DNA of 64,000 bases, from the NCBI GenBank assembly GCA_937925715.1, contig CALAMG010000025.1, forward strand, positions 3,653-67,652. The letters are read 5' to 3'. Source of the stretch: an uncultured Collinsella sp. (GTDB lineage: Bacteria; Actinomycetota; Coriobacteriia; Coriobacteriales; Coriobacteriaceae). The translations under genes and the position numbers were made by a program. Under the pieces are notes generated by a model. That model was not told where the DNA came from. It was given only the letters and a program-made list of their open reading frames with translations, and did not search any database. The stretch's first letter is position 1, and each line of letters begins with the position of its first letter. Shown here piece by piece: positions 51,479 through 59,344 of the stretch.

Positions 51479-52093
51479 ATGACAGCAAAAGCAAAACAGA
51501 AGGAAAGCGGCAGCCTCAGCTCCAGGGACCTCATAGCCCTCGGCGTCTTCTCTCTGCTGTTCATGGTGGTGAGCATGCTCGTCGTGGGAATCACCTCCAT
51601 GAGCGTCGTGGCGTACTGCGGCTGCTGCGCCATCGCGGCGATACCCGCCGGGATCGTCTGGGTCTACATGCATGCGCGCGTGCCGCGCGCAGGAACCTCG
51701 CTGATCATGGCCCTCGTCTTCGCCGTGGTCATCTTCGTCATCGGGTCGGGATGGCCCGTGGCGCTCGGCCTCGCCGTCGGCGGCGCCGTCTCCGAGCTGG
51801 CGCGGAAAGCGCTCGGGTACGGGAGGTTCGCAGGCGTCGCCGTGGGGTACGCGCTTTTCGAGACCTGCTGGGCGGCGGGCCTTTTCGTTCCCATGTTCGC
51901 CTCCCAGGACTACTACCGCGAGCTGATGGGGTCCAACAGCATCGACCCGGCCTACATGGAAGCCCTTCTGTCCACGGTGACTCCCGAGACGTTCGCGATC
52001 ATCGCGGTCGTGACCTTCGCGGGCGGCATCATCGGCTCGCTGGTCGGACGGGCGGTGTTCAAGAAGCACCTCGAGCGCGCGGGAATCGCCTAG
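51479..52093 (+). CDS. ECF S component, MptD/Trep_Strep-like (module B)
   Basis: 204 residues from the ATG at 51479, preceded by AAAGGA; the upstream open codons (from 51425) are not membrane-like. Pattern L-S-S-R-D-L-I-A-L-G-V-F-S-L, G-C-C-A-I-A-A-I-P-A-G, and a late F-A-G-G-I-I-G-S-L-V-G-R match the module A and C S components. It has several membrane helices and should bind the substrate. It is shifted to after the ATPase in this module, whereas it comes first in A and C. Confidence 0.8.
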   Translation: MTAKAKQKESGSLSSRDLIALGVFSLLFMVVSMLVVGITSMSVVAYCGCCAIAAIPAGIVWVYMHARVPRAGTSLIMALVFAVVIFVIGSGWPVALGLAVGGAVSELARKALGYGRFAGVAVGYALFETCWAAGLFVPMFASQDYYRELMGSNSIDPAYMEALLSTVTPETFAIIAVVTFAGGIIGSLVGRAVFKKHLERAGIA

Positions 52094-52112
52094 CGCCCTT
52101 TTTCAAAGCAAC

Positions 52113-55100
52113 ATGAGAGAAGAGGTATTCAATGAGCAAGGAAAGCAAAGGAAGGAAGCCGGGGCCCTTTCCCGCTGCCTGCGGTTCGCGGGGAGAAGAA
52201 AGCCCCTCGTGTTCGCCTCCATGGCGCTGGCGGTCCTATCCGCGGCGGCGTCCTTCGTCCCATACGTGGCGATCTACTTCATGATTAGGGATGCGGTCGG
52301 GGTCTATCCGAACCTGGCCGCCGTCGACGTTTCGGCGATGACGGGCTACGCGGGCTTGGCGGTGGCAGGCATAGTCGTTGACGTGGGGTGCTATCTTGCC
52401 GCGCTGCTGTGCTCTCACGCCGCGGCGTTCGACGCGCAGTACCGCACGAAGCTCGATATCGCCGCCCATCTCGGGAGGATCCCTCTTGGGCACATAGCGC
52501 GGCTCGGCACGGGTAGGATCTCGAAGGTCATGGACGAGAGCGTCGGCGGGATCGAGCAGTTCATCGGCCATTCCATCCCGGACCTGGCGGCCACCGCCGC
52601 CGCGCCCGTCGTTTTGGCGGCGCTGCTTTTCGTCTTCGACTGGCGCTTCGGCGTCGCCACGCTGGCGGCGGTCGCCGTCGCATGCGTCGTGCAGTTCTCC
52701 GGCTATGCCGACAAGCGCGTCATGGCGAGCATGGGGCGCTACCAGGAAGTCAAGGAGCAGATGGGCAACGCCTCCGTGGAGTACGTCCGCGGAATGCGCG
52801 TCGTGAAGGCTTTCGGCCAGACGGCGCGCTCGTTCAAGCGCCTCTCCGACGCGATAAAGGACTACACCGGCCTCTCCCTCGACGTCACGCTCTTCTTCAG
52901 GAACTCCATGCCGGGCTTCACGGCGGTCCTCAACAACGCGTACCTGTTCGTTCTGCCCGTCGGCATACTCCTCGCCCCGGGCGCGCAGGACTGGCCGACG
53001 TTCGTGCTCTCGCTCGTCTTCTACCTCCTGTTCGTGCATTCGATATCGAGCGTGTTCACGAAGATCCTCTACGTGAGCGAGGACGGGATGCTCGCCCAGG
53101 CAAACATCGACCGCATCGACTCCGTGCTCGGCATCGAAGAGCTCTCTTGTCCCGAGGCGCCGAAAGCCCCGAAGGACGCCTCGGTGTCCCTTCGGGACGT
53201 GACTTTCTCCTACGAAGACGACGCGGAGCCGGCGTTGCGCAACGTCTCGCTGGAAATCCCCGCCGGCACGGTGTGCGCGGTCGTCGGGCCGAGCGGCTCG
53301 GGCAAATCGACCCTCGCGAACCTCGTCGCCCGCTTCTGGGACGTCGATTCGGGCCAGGTTCTCGTCGGCGGCGTCGACGTCCGCGAGATGGGCCAGGATG
53401 AGCTGATGGGCAGCCTCAGCCTGGTGTTCCAGGATTCCCACCTCTTTCGCGAGAGCGTCGCGGAGAACATCAGGCGCGGCAGGCCGGGGGCGACCGACGA
53501 CGAGGTGGTCGAGGCCGCGAAGGCCGCCCAGGCGGACGCGTTCATAAACGGCCTTCCCCATGGCTACGCCACGGTAATAGGCTCCGAAGGCGTGCACCTG
53601 TCCGGCGGCGAACAGCAGCGGATAGCCATCGCGCGCTCGATCATCTCGGACGCGCCCATCGTGGTGCTGGACGAGGCGACCGCGTTCTCCGATCCCGAGA
53701 ACGAGCATTTGATCCAGAAGGCGTTCGAGAGGCTCATGGCCGGCAAGACCGTGATCATGGTCGCCCACAGGCTCTCCACGGTCGTCGGTGCCGACAAGAT
53801 AGTCGTGCTCGACGGCGGGCGCAAAGTCGAGGAAGGCACCCATCAAGAGCTCCTCGCCGCATCGGGGACGTACGCGAAGATGTGGAGGCAGTACACGGAA
53901 GCGGTCGAATGGGGCATCGAAGCGGCCCCGCGCGACGACACCCGATCCTCCGAAGCGACCGCCCCGCATGCAACGCAGGGCGTCTCCGCCGAGGAGTACG
54001 ACCCTGCGGAGAAACCCGGCAAGCCGTCGAGCGGCAGGGCGCCTTGGCTTCAGAGGACGTTCAACCTTTCCGACGAGGGCTACGTCGGCCTCAAGCGCTC
54101 GGCCATTGCTTGCACCTTGAGCGATCTGGCGCTCATGATCCCCTTCGTCTGCACGGTCGCCGCGTTCGCGGCTCTCGTGGGGACCCTTGCGGGCGAGCCG
54201 TTCGACGCCGCCGCGCTCTGGTCGATCTTCGCCGTGGGGCTTGCGGGGATGGTGGTGGTCTTCGTCGCTTCGAGAAACGACTACAAGAAAACCTACGTGG
54301 CCGCGTACACCGAGTCCGAAGGCACCCGCCTGCGCCTCGCCGACCACCTGAGGAAGCTGCCCATGAGCTTCTTCAACCGCCGGGACACGACCGACGTGGC
54401 CGACCGCATCATGGGGGACGTGACGGCGCAGGAGTCCATGCTCTCGTCGACGCTCCCGCAGCTCATCGCCGGAATCGTGTCGACCGTGGTCATCTGCGCG
54501 ATGCTGGCATTCTTCGACTGGCGGCTCGCCTGCTGCGTTATGGTCACGCTTCCGCTTTCGGCAGGGGTCATCGCCTTGAGCCGCCGTCATCAGTCGCGCC
54601 TTTTCGAAAGGCAGAACCGCGTCCGCCTGGATGCGCTGGCGTGCGTGCAGGACTACCTCGAGGGCATCAAGGACATGAGGGCCTGCAGGGCGGTGGGCAA
54701 GGACTCCGCCGCCATGGAGCAGGCGATGCTCGAGCTCAAGAGGGTGACGATGCGGGTCGAGCTCGCCGTCGACGTCTCCGTCTCCCTCGCGAGCGCCATC
54801 CTCCGCTCGGGAGTCGGTTTGACCGCCTGCGTCGGGGCGGTGCTTCTCGCCTCCGGCGGCGTGGACTTCATGGTTCTGCTCATGTTCTTGCTCATCGTCT
54901 CCCGCGTCTACGGGCCCATCCTCGCCCTCGTCTCGCAGCTGCCCAACCTTCTCAACCTCTCGACGAAGACCGCCCGCATCAAGGCGGTCATGGACGAGCC
55001 CGAAGCGAGGGGGTCCGCCTCGGCGGATGTGCCCGGCCACGACCTGTCCTTCCAGGGCGTCCGGTTCGGGTACGGCGACGAAGAGGTGCTCCACGGCGTA

Positions 55101-55817
55101 AGCTTCGTCGCGCGCGAGGGGGAAGTCACCGCGCTCGTCGGGCCGAGCGGCTCGGGCAAGTCGACCTGCGCCCAGCTGGCGGCCAAATTCTGGGAGCCCG
55201 ACAGCGGCAGGGTCCTCTGCTCTGGAAAGGACATCGCCGAGTTCTCCGAGGAATCGTGGCTCGCGCACGTCTCCATAGTCTTCCAGGACGTGGTCCTTTT
55301 CGACGACACGGTTGCGAACAATATTCGCATCGGCCGCGAAGGCGCCTCCGACGAAGAGGTGGCCGAGGCTGCAAGGGCGGCGCACTGCCTGGAGTTCATC
55401 GAGAGGCTTCCCCAGGGGTTCGACACGGTGCTGGGCGAGAACGGCGCCTCCCTCTCGGGCGGGGAGCGCCAACGCCTCTCCATTGCGAGGGCTCTCCTGA
55501 AAGACGCGCCCGTGGTGCTCCTCGACGAGGCGACCGCCTCGCTCGACCCCGAGAACGAGACGCTTATCCAGAGAGCGGTCGGAACCCTGTGCGCAGGCAA
55601 AACGGTGATCGTCATCGCCCATCGACTGAGGACCGTCGCCAATGCGGACAAGATCGTCGTCCTAGACAGCGGGCGCGTGGCGGAGGAGGGGAACCACAAG
55701 ACGCTGCTCGCCGAGGACGGGCTGTACGCGAGGCTGTGGAGGCTCCAGCAGGAAAGCTCGTCGTGGACCGTTCCCGCCGACAGGGGCGATGCCGCCGATG
55801 TCCCGACGGGCAGATGA
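52113..55817 (+). CDS. Fused heterodimeric ABC transporter, 1234 residues (module B)
   Basis: Two complete half transporters in one chain. First half: six helices (about 30-330), Walker A G-P-S-G-S-G-K-S-T near 392, signature L-S-G-G-E-Q-Q-R, D-loop A-F-S-D-P-E-N-E. An acidic/Pro-rich linker at about 595-650 joins it to the second half: six helices (about 665-950), Walker A near 1009, signature L-S-G-G-E-R-Q-R and D-loop A-S-L-D-P-E-N-E. In modules A and C the halves are separate genes. The second ATPase matches the fragment at 34090. One chain fixes a 1:1 ratio. It probably carries the same kind of substrate as its paralogues. Confidence 0.92.
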   Translation: MREEVFNEQGKQRKEAGALSRCLRFAGRRKPLVFASMALAVLSAAASFVPYVAIYFMIRDAVGVYPNLAAVDVSAMTGYAGLAVAGIVVDVGCYLAALLCSHAAAFDAQYRTKLDIAAHLGRIPLGHIARLGTGRISKVMDESVGGIEQFIGHSIPDLAATAAAPVVLAALLFVFDWRFGVATLAAVAVACVVQFSGYADKRVMASMGRYQEVKEQMGNASVEYVRGMRVVKAFGQTARSFKRLSDAIKDYTGLSLDVTLFFRNSMPGFTAVLNNAYLFVLPVGILLAPGAQDWPTFVLSLVFYLLFVHSISSVFTKILYVSEDGMLAQANIDRIDSVLGIEELSCPEAPKAPKDASVSLRDVTFSYEDDAEPALRNVSLEIPAGTVCAVVGPSGSGKSTLANLVARFWDVDSGQVLVGGVDVREMGQDELMGSLSLVFQDSHLFRESVAENIRRGRPGATDDEVVEAAKAAQADAFINGLPHGYATVIGSEGVHLSGGEQQRIAIARSIISDAPIVVLDEATAFSDPENEHLIQKAFERLMAGKTVIMVAHRLSTVVGADKIVVLDGGRKVEEGTHQELLAASGTYAKMWRQYTEAVEWGIEAAPRDDTRSSEATAPHATQGVSAEEYDPAEKPGKPSSGRAPWLQRTFNLSDEGYVGLKRSAIACTLSDLALMIPFVCTVAAFAALVGTLAGEPFDAAALWSIFAVGLAGMVVVFVASRNDYKKTYVAAYTESEGTRLRLADHLRKLPMSFFNRRDTTDVADRIMGDVTAQESMLSSTLPQLIAGIVSTVVICAMLAFFDWRLACCVMVTLPLSAGVIALSRRHQSRLFERQNRVRLDALACVQDYLEGIKDMRACRAVGKDSAAMEQAMLELKRVTMRVELAVDVSVSLASAILRSGVGLTACVGAVLLASGGVDFMVLLMFLLIVSRVYGPILALVSQLPNLLNLSTKTARIKAVMDEPEARGSASADVPGHDLSFQGVRFGYGDEEVLHGVSFVAREGEVTALVGPSGSGKSTCAQLAAKFWEPDSGRVLCSGKDIAEFSEESWLAHVSIVFQDVVLFDDTVANNIRIGREGASDEEVAEAARAAHCLEFIERLPQGFDTVLGENGASLSGGERQRLSIARALLKDAPVVLLDEATASLDPENETLIQRAVGTLCAGKTVIVIAHRLRTVANADKIVVLDSGRVAEEGNHKTLLAEDGLYARLWRLQQESSSWTVPADRGDAADVPTGR

Positions 55818-55821
55818 GCGG

Positions 55822-56205
55822 ATGGGCGGGCGAGAATCCTCCGAGGACTACCTCGAGGCCATCCTCGTGATCCGCCGCCTGCGCGGGTCGTGCCGCAACG
55901 TGGACATCGCCGAGCGCATGGGCGTCGCCAAGCCGAGCGTCACCAAGGCGCTCGGCAACCTGGCGCGCAGGGGCCTCGCCGAGGTGGTCGGCCGCGACGT
56001 GCGGCTGACCGAGGAGGGCGGGCGCCTCGCCGAGGCCACCCTCGACAAGCACCGCTTCTTCGAGCGGCTGCTCGTCGAGTCAGGCGTGGACGCCGAGACC
56101 GCCTCGGCGGAGGCCTGCCGCATGGAGCACTGCCTGTCAGAGGACTCCTACAGACGTTTCGCGGCCTATCTCGGGAGCCGACGAGACGAGGGCGATGGCG
56201 GGTAA
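55822..56205 (+). CDS. DtxR-like metal-dependent regulator (module B)
   Basis: 127 residues. S-S-E-D-Y-L-E-A-I-L-V-I and I-A-E-R-M-G-V-A-K-P-S-V-T-K-A-L make the winged helix; A-E-A-C-R-M-E-H-C has the metal ligands. The ATG at 55822 is 4 bases after the transporter stop. Closely related to the module A and Feo copies. Confidence 0.88.
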   Translation: MGGRESSEDYLEAILVIRRLRGSCRNVDIAERMGVAKPSVTKALGNLARRGLAEVVGRDVRLTEEGGRLAEATLDKHRFFERLLVESGVDAETASAEACRMEHCLSEDSYRRFAAYLGSRRDEGDGG

Positions 56206-56289
56206 ACGGAGGGCGGCTTGCAGGCCAGACTGGGCGACTGGCTCAGTTTCGGATACCGCCCACTAGGCAACTCCTCGCTGAGCGAGGGG

Positions 56290-56313
56290 ACGATATCGAG
56301 CGGCGGCGATGGC
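56290..56313 (+). repeat. 24-bp element after the DtxR-like gene (copy 2)
   Basis: Same element as at 38430-38453 with one C-to-T change. Here it also forms the left arm of a hairpin: GGCGGCGATGGC pairs with GCCATCGCCGCC at about 56327-56338. Confidence 0.6.
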
Positions 56314-56389
56314 AACGAGCATCGCGCCATCGCCGCCAAGCCCCGCGACGCCGAGGTGCAGCGTCTGCCGCTCCGGAAGGAGCAGACGC

Positions 56390-56620
56390 ATGGCAGTCGA
56401 ATCAGCAGGATGCCCGTACGTCAAGATCCCCGTGCCGATACAGGACACGTACTCGGTGGCGGAGATAGCGATACTCTTACGTGTGAGCAGGAACGCGGTC
56501 TACGAATGGAGCCTCCTCGAGGACGACCCCCTGCCACTGAGGAGGATGATGGGCAGAAAGAGGGGGCGCTTCGCGTTCAGGGACAAGCTCCTCGAGTGGA
56601 GCAAACGGCACGCGACGTGA
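56390..56620 (+). CDS. Excisionase-like helix-turn-helix protein
   Basis: 76 residues from the ATG at 56390 after AAGGAG. Y-S-V-A-E-I-A-I-L-L-R-V-S-R-N-A-V-Y-E-W-S is a MerR/excisionase-type helix-turn-helix, and the tail R-G-R-F-A-F-R-D-K-L-L-E-W is typical of small excisionases. No integrase is next to it. It may be a relic of the element that brought modules B or C. Confidence 0.6.
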   Translation: MAVESAGCPYVKIPVPIQDTYSVAEIAILLRVSRNAVYEWSLLEDDPLPLRRMMGRKRGRFAFRDKLLEWSKRHAT

Positions 56621-56763
56621 TTGTAGTCAGACAGAACCTTTCAGGACGCCCCGCTTCGATTCGAGTAGAGATAGTTCCCGCCCAAATTAACTAGGCGGTT
56701 CATCGAGGCTCCTCCGTCTATCAAGCCAAGGCCGCTTCTACTGAGATATCATGAGCATAAGAG

Positions 56764-56823
56764 TTGACAGTGACTAACTTTGGTGGCAGAATTCCCAACA
56801 CGAAAGATAGCTAAGTTATTATT
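56764..56823 (+). promoter_or_regulatory. Module C tetR promoter and operator
   Basis: TTGACA (56764-56769) and CAGAAT (56787-56792) have a 17-bp spacer. The operator AAAGATAGCTAAGTTATT begins at 56803 just after the expected transcription start. A matching copy lies at 57502-57522. Confidence 0.6.
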
Positions 56824-56840
56824 GGAGGGAGGTGACTGCA

Positions 56841-57479
56841 GTGAGCAACGGCAACTACCAGGAGACGCACGAGCGCATCTTGAAGAGCGGCCTTGCGGCG
56901 TTTCTGGAAGAGGGGTTCGAGAAGGCGAACCTGCGCAGGATCTGCAAGGCTGCCGGCGTGACCACCGGGGCGTTCTACAAGCATTTCAAAGACAAGGAGG
57001 CGCTCTTCTCGGAGCTGGTCGAGCCGCTGGCGAGCATGATTCGCAAAGCTTACGCCCAAGGCGAGAAGCGAGGTTTCGCCGGGTACGACGAAGGGAAGCC
57101 CGTGACCCCGGAGCAGGTGCGCGCCGCGCTCGAGGCCAAGGCGGCGGGGACGCTCGCGACCACGGCGATGCTGTACTCCCATCGCGACATCTACGAGCTC
57201 CTTGTGTTCCGCTCCTACGGCACCCCCTACGAGCACTTCCTTGACTGGCTCGTCGACGAGGAGGACAGGACCACCCTCCGCGTTCTCGAGCTGATCCACG
57301 GCGCAGAGAAGGCTCGAACCGTCATCTCGAAAGAGTCTCTCCACATCGTCAACCACGCGTTCTACAGCGCCCTTTCCGAGAATATCATCCACGCGAAGAG
57401 CGTCGAGGAGCTCAACGCGACGACCGAGGTCATTTCAACGTTCTTCAATGCGGGCTGGGAGAAATATCGCACGCTTTGA
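56841..57479 (+). CDS. TetR family regulator of module C
   Basis: 212 residues from a GTG at 56841 with AGGTGA just upstream; 56832 (GTG) is an alternative start. The helix-turn-helix is clear: N-L-R-R-I-C-K-A-A-G-V-T-T-G-A-F-Y-K-H-F-K-D-K-E-A-L-F. The C-terminal domain is a ligand-binding bundle of unknown specificity. Two matching 21-bp sites, one before this gene and one before the transporter operon, suggest that it represses both. Confidence 0.9.
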   Translation: MSNGNYQETHERILKSGLAAFLEEGFEKANLRRICKAAGVTTGAFYKHFKDKEALFSELVEPLASMIRKAYAQGEKRGFAGYDEGKPVTPEQVRAALEAKAAGTLATTAMLYSHRDIYELLVFRSYGTPYEHFLDWLVDEEDRTTLRVLELIHGAEKARTVISKESLHIVNHAFYSALSENIIHAKSVEELNATTEVISTFFNAGWEKYRTL

Positions 57480-57501
57480 CGGCTCTTTCTTTTTTTGCGT
57501 C

Positions 57502-57537
57502 AAAGATAACTAAGTCATTATTAACCGAAACTATACT
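57502..57537 (+). promoter_or_regulatory. Module C transporter promoter with second TetR-type site
   Basis: AAAGATAACTAAGTCATT (57502-57519, continuing TATT-like) matches 56803-56823 in 19 of 21 positions. TATACT (57532-57537) is a -10; the operator covers its -35 region, consistent with repression. Confidence 0.65.
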
Positions 57538-57550
57538 TGAGGTGGTGCCC

Positions 57551-59344
57551 ATGGCAGAGACAAGCGAACAAGACCGGCAACGGGATGAAGCGGGGCGGGA
57601 GGCTATCAGGCGCCTGTCTTGCCCCGTCAAGGGACGCGTCATGCTGGCGCAGGCGTTCACGGTGCTCTCGGCGCTTTTATCCTTTGCCCCGTATTTGGCT
57701 TTGGTATGGCTGGGAGACCTATTTCTGGCGGGGGAAGGCCCGCTCGCGCAGGCCGATGCCTCCAAGGTGCACGAAATTGCCCTCCTCCTCGTCATGGCGT
57801 TCCTCTCGCAGCTGTTCTTTCGCGCTCTTGCGCTCATCATCACGCATTTTGCCGATATGAAACTGCGCTACGTCATTCGCAAGGGTATCGTTGAGCGGTT
57901 GAGCCGCGCGCCTCTTGCTTGGTTTAGCGCTACGGAATCCGGCAAGGTCAGAAGCGCTGTGCAGGATGACACGAAGACGGTCCACACCGTCATCGCACAC
58001 GGACCGGTCGACCGTCTTAACGGCGTTTTGCAGCCGATGGTTCTTCTGGCTTTCATGTTCTGGATCAATTGGCGCTTGGCGCTCATCGGCATCGCCACGA
58101 TCCCCTTCTATTTCCTGCTGCAGGCGCTCTCTATGAAGGATATGGGACCGAAAACCGCCGAGATGAACGGGCACCTTGCACAAGTGTCCTCGACGATGGT
58201 CGAGCTCGTGTCCGGCATCAAGGTGGTCAAAGCGTTCGGAAAAACAGGAGAGGCGCATCGTAATTACGCGGACGCCGCATCGGCATTCTCGCAGTCGTAC
58301 TGGGACTGGTGCGCCCCGCTCATCGGGCTTTGCTCGATTGCCGGCGAGCTCATCTCCTCCCCCTTGCTGCTGCTGATCAACCTCTGCGGCGGCGCGCTTG
58401 TCATGGGGGCAGGGTTGGCCAGCCTCCCCCAGGTTCTCGCGTGCGCGCTGATAGCCATCGTGCTTCCGACCGCCATCAGCGCTGTCGCCAACAGCACGTG
58501 GTCGTACCAGATGGCCGGCGCTGCCGCAGTCAGGCTGTGCGAGATTCTGGACACGCCGTCGATTCCCGAGCCGAAAACCCCAAAGAAGCCCGACGGGGTC
58601 GTCGTTGAGGTGAACGACGTATCGTACTCCTACGGCGATACCCAGGCCTTGCGCGGTGTCAGTCTTGTCCTTAATCCCGGTACCACGACGGCGCTCATCG
58701 GCCCGTCAGGCTCGGGTAAATCGACGCTCGCCACACTCATTGCACGCTTCGACGACCCGGAAAGCGGCTCCATCCGTCTCGGCGGCGTCGATCTGAGAGA
58801 CATCTCCTCCCGTGACCTCTACAACACGGTTTCGTTCGTGCTCCAGGACCCGATGCTGATCAACGCCTCCATCGGAAGAAACATTTCTTTAGCTAAGCCG
58901 GAGGCTTCCCTGGAGGAGATTCGGGAGGCTGCCCGTACGGCGCAGATCGACGATTTCATCATGTCGCTGCCCAAGGGATACGACAGCGTTTTGGGAACGG
59001 ACTGCTCGCTCTCAGGCGGCGAGAGCCAGCGCGTGAGTATAGCGCGTGCCCTTTTAGCCGACACGCCGATCCTCATCATGGATGAGGCCACCGCTTTTGC
59101 CGACCCAGATTCGGAGCTCGAGATCCAGAAAGCACTAAGTTCCTTGGTCGAAGGCCGAACGGTTCTGGCCATCGCCCACCGGCTCAACGCAATCCTAGGC
59201 GCCGATCAAATTGCCGTGTTGGAAGAAGGTAAGATCGTCGCCCTTGGAACGCATGCGGAGATTCAAGACAACGAGCATTATCAGGCGCTTCTCAAGCAAG
59301 GAGGCCTCTGCGGCAGTGAAGAAGAGGGCGATGCAGATGAGTAA
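57551..59344 (+). CDS. ABC exporter-fold half transporter 1 (module C)
   Basis: 597 residues from the ATG at 57551, after GAGGTGG; upstream codons overlap the promoter. Six helices, then Walker A G-P-S-G-S-G-K-S-T near 384, signature L-S-G-G-E-S-Q-R, Walker B L-I-M-D-E and D-loop A-F-A-D-P-D-S-E, the non-canonical type. It overlaps the next gene by 8 bases. Confidence 0.92.
   Translation: MAETSEQDRQRDEAGREAIRRLSCPVKGRVMLAQAFTVLSALLSFAPYLALVWLGDLFLAGEGPLAQADASKVHEIALLLVMAFLSQLFFRALALIITHFADMKLRYVIRKGIVERLSRAPLAWFSATESGKVRSAVQDDTKTVHTVIAHGPVDRLNGVLQPMVLLAFMFWINWRLALIGIATIPFYFLLQALSMKDMGPKTAEMNGHLAQVSSTMVELVSGIKVVKAFGKTGEAHRNYADAASAFSQSYWDWCAPLIGLCSIAGELISSPLLLLINLCGGALVMGAGLASLPQVLACALIAIVLPTAISAVANSTWSYQMAGAAAVRLCEILDTPSIPEPKTPKKPDGVVVEVNDVSYSYGDTQALRGVSLVLNPGTTTALIGPSGSGKSTLATLIARFDDPESGSIRLGGVDLRDISSRDLYNTVSFVLQDPMLINASIGRNISLAKPEASLEEIREAARTAQIDDFIMSLPKGYDSVLGTDCSLSGGESQRVSIARALLADTPILIMDEATAFADPDSELEIQKALSSLVEGRTVLAIAHRLNAILGADQIAVLEEGKIVALGTHAEIQDNEHYQALLKQGGLCGSEEEGDADE

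Noticed and set aside
52236..55622. Very long minus-strand open frame (1128 codons) opposite the fused transporter
   Set aside because: It is the mirror of a high-GC coding strand with strong third-position bias. Its translation is rich in Arg, His and Glu with no fold, and the plus-strand product has all ABC motifs.
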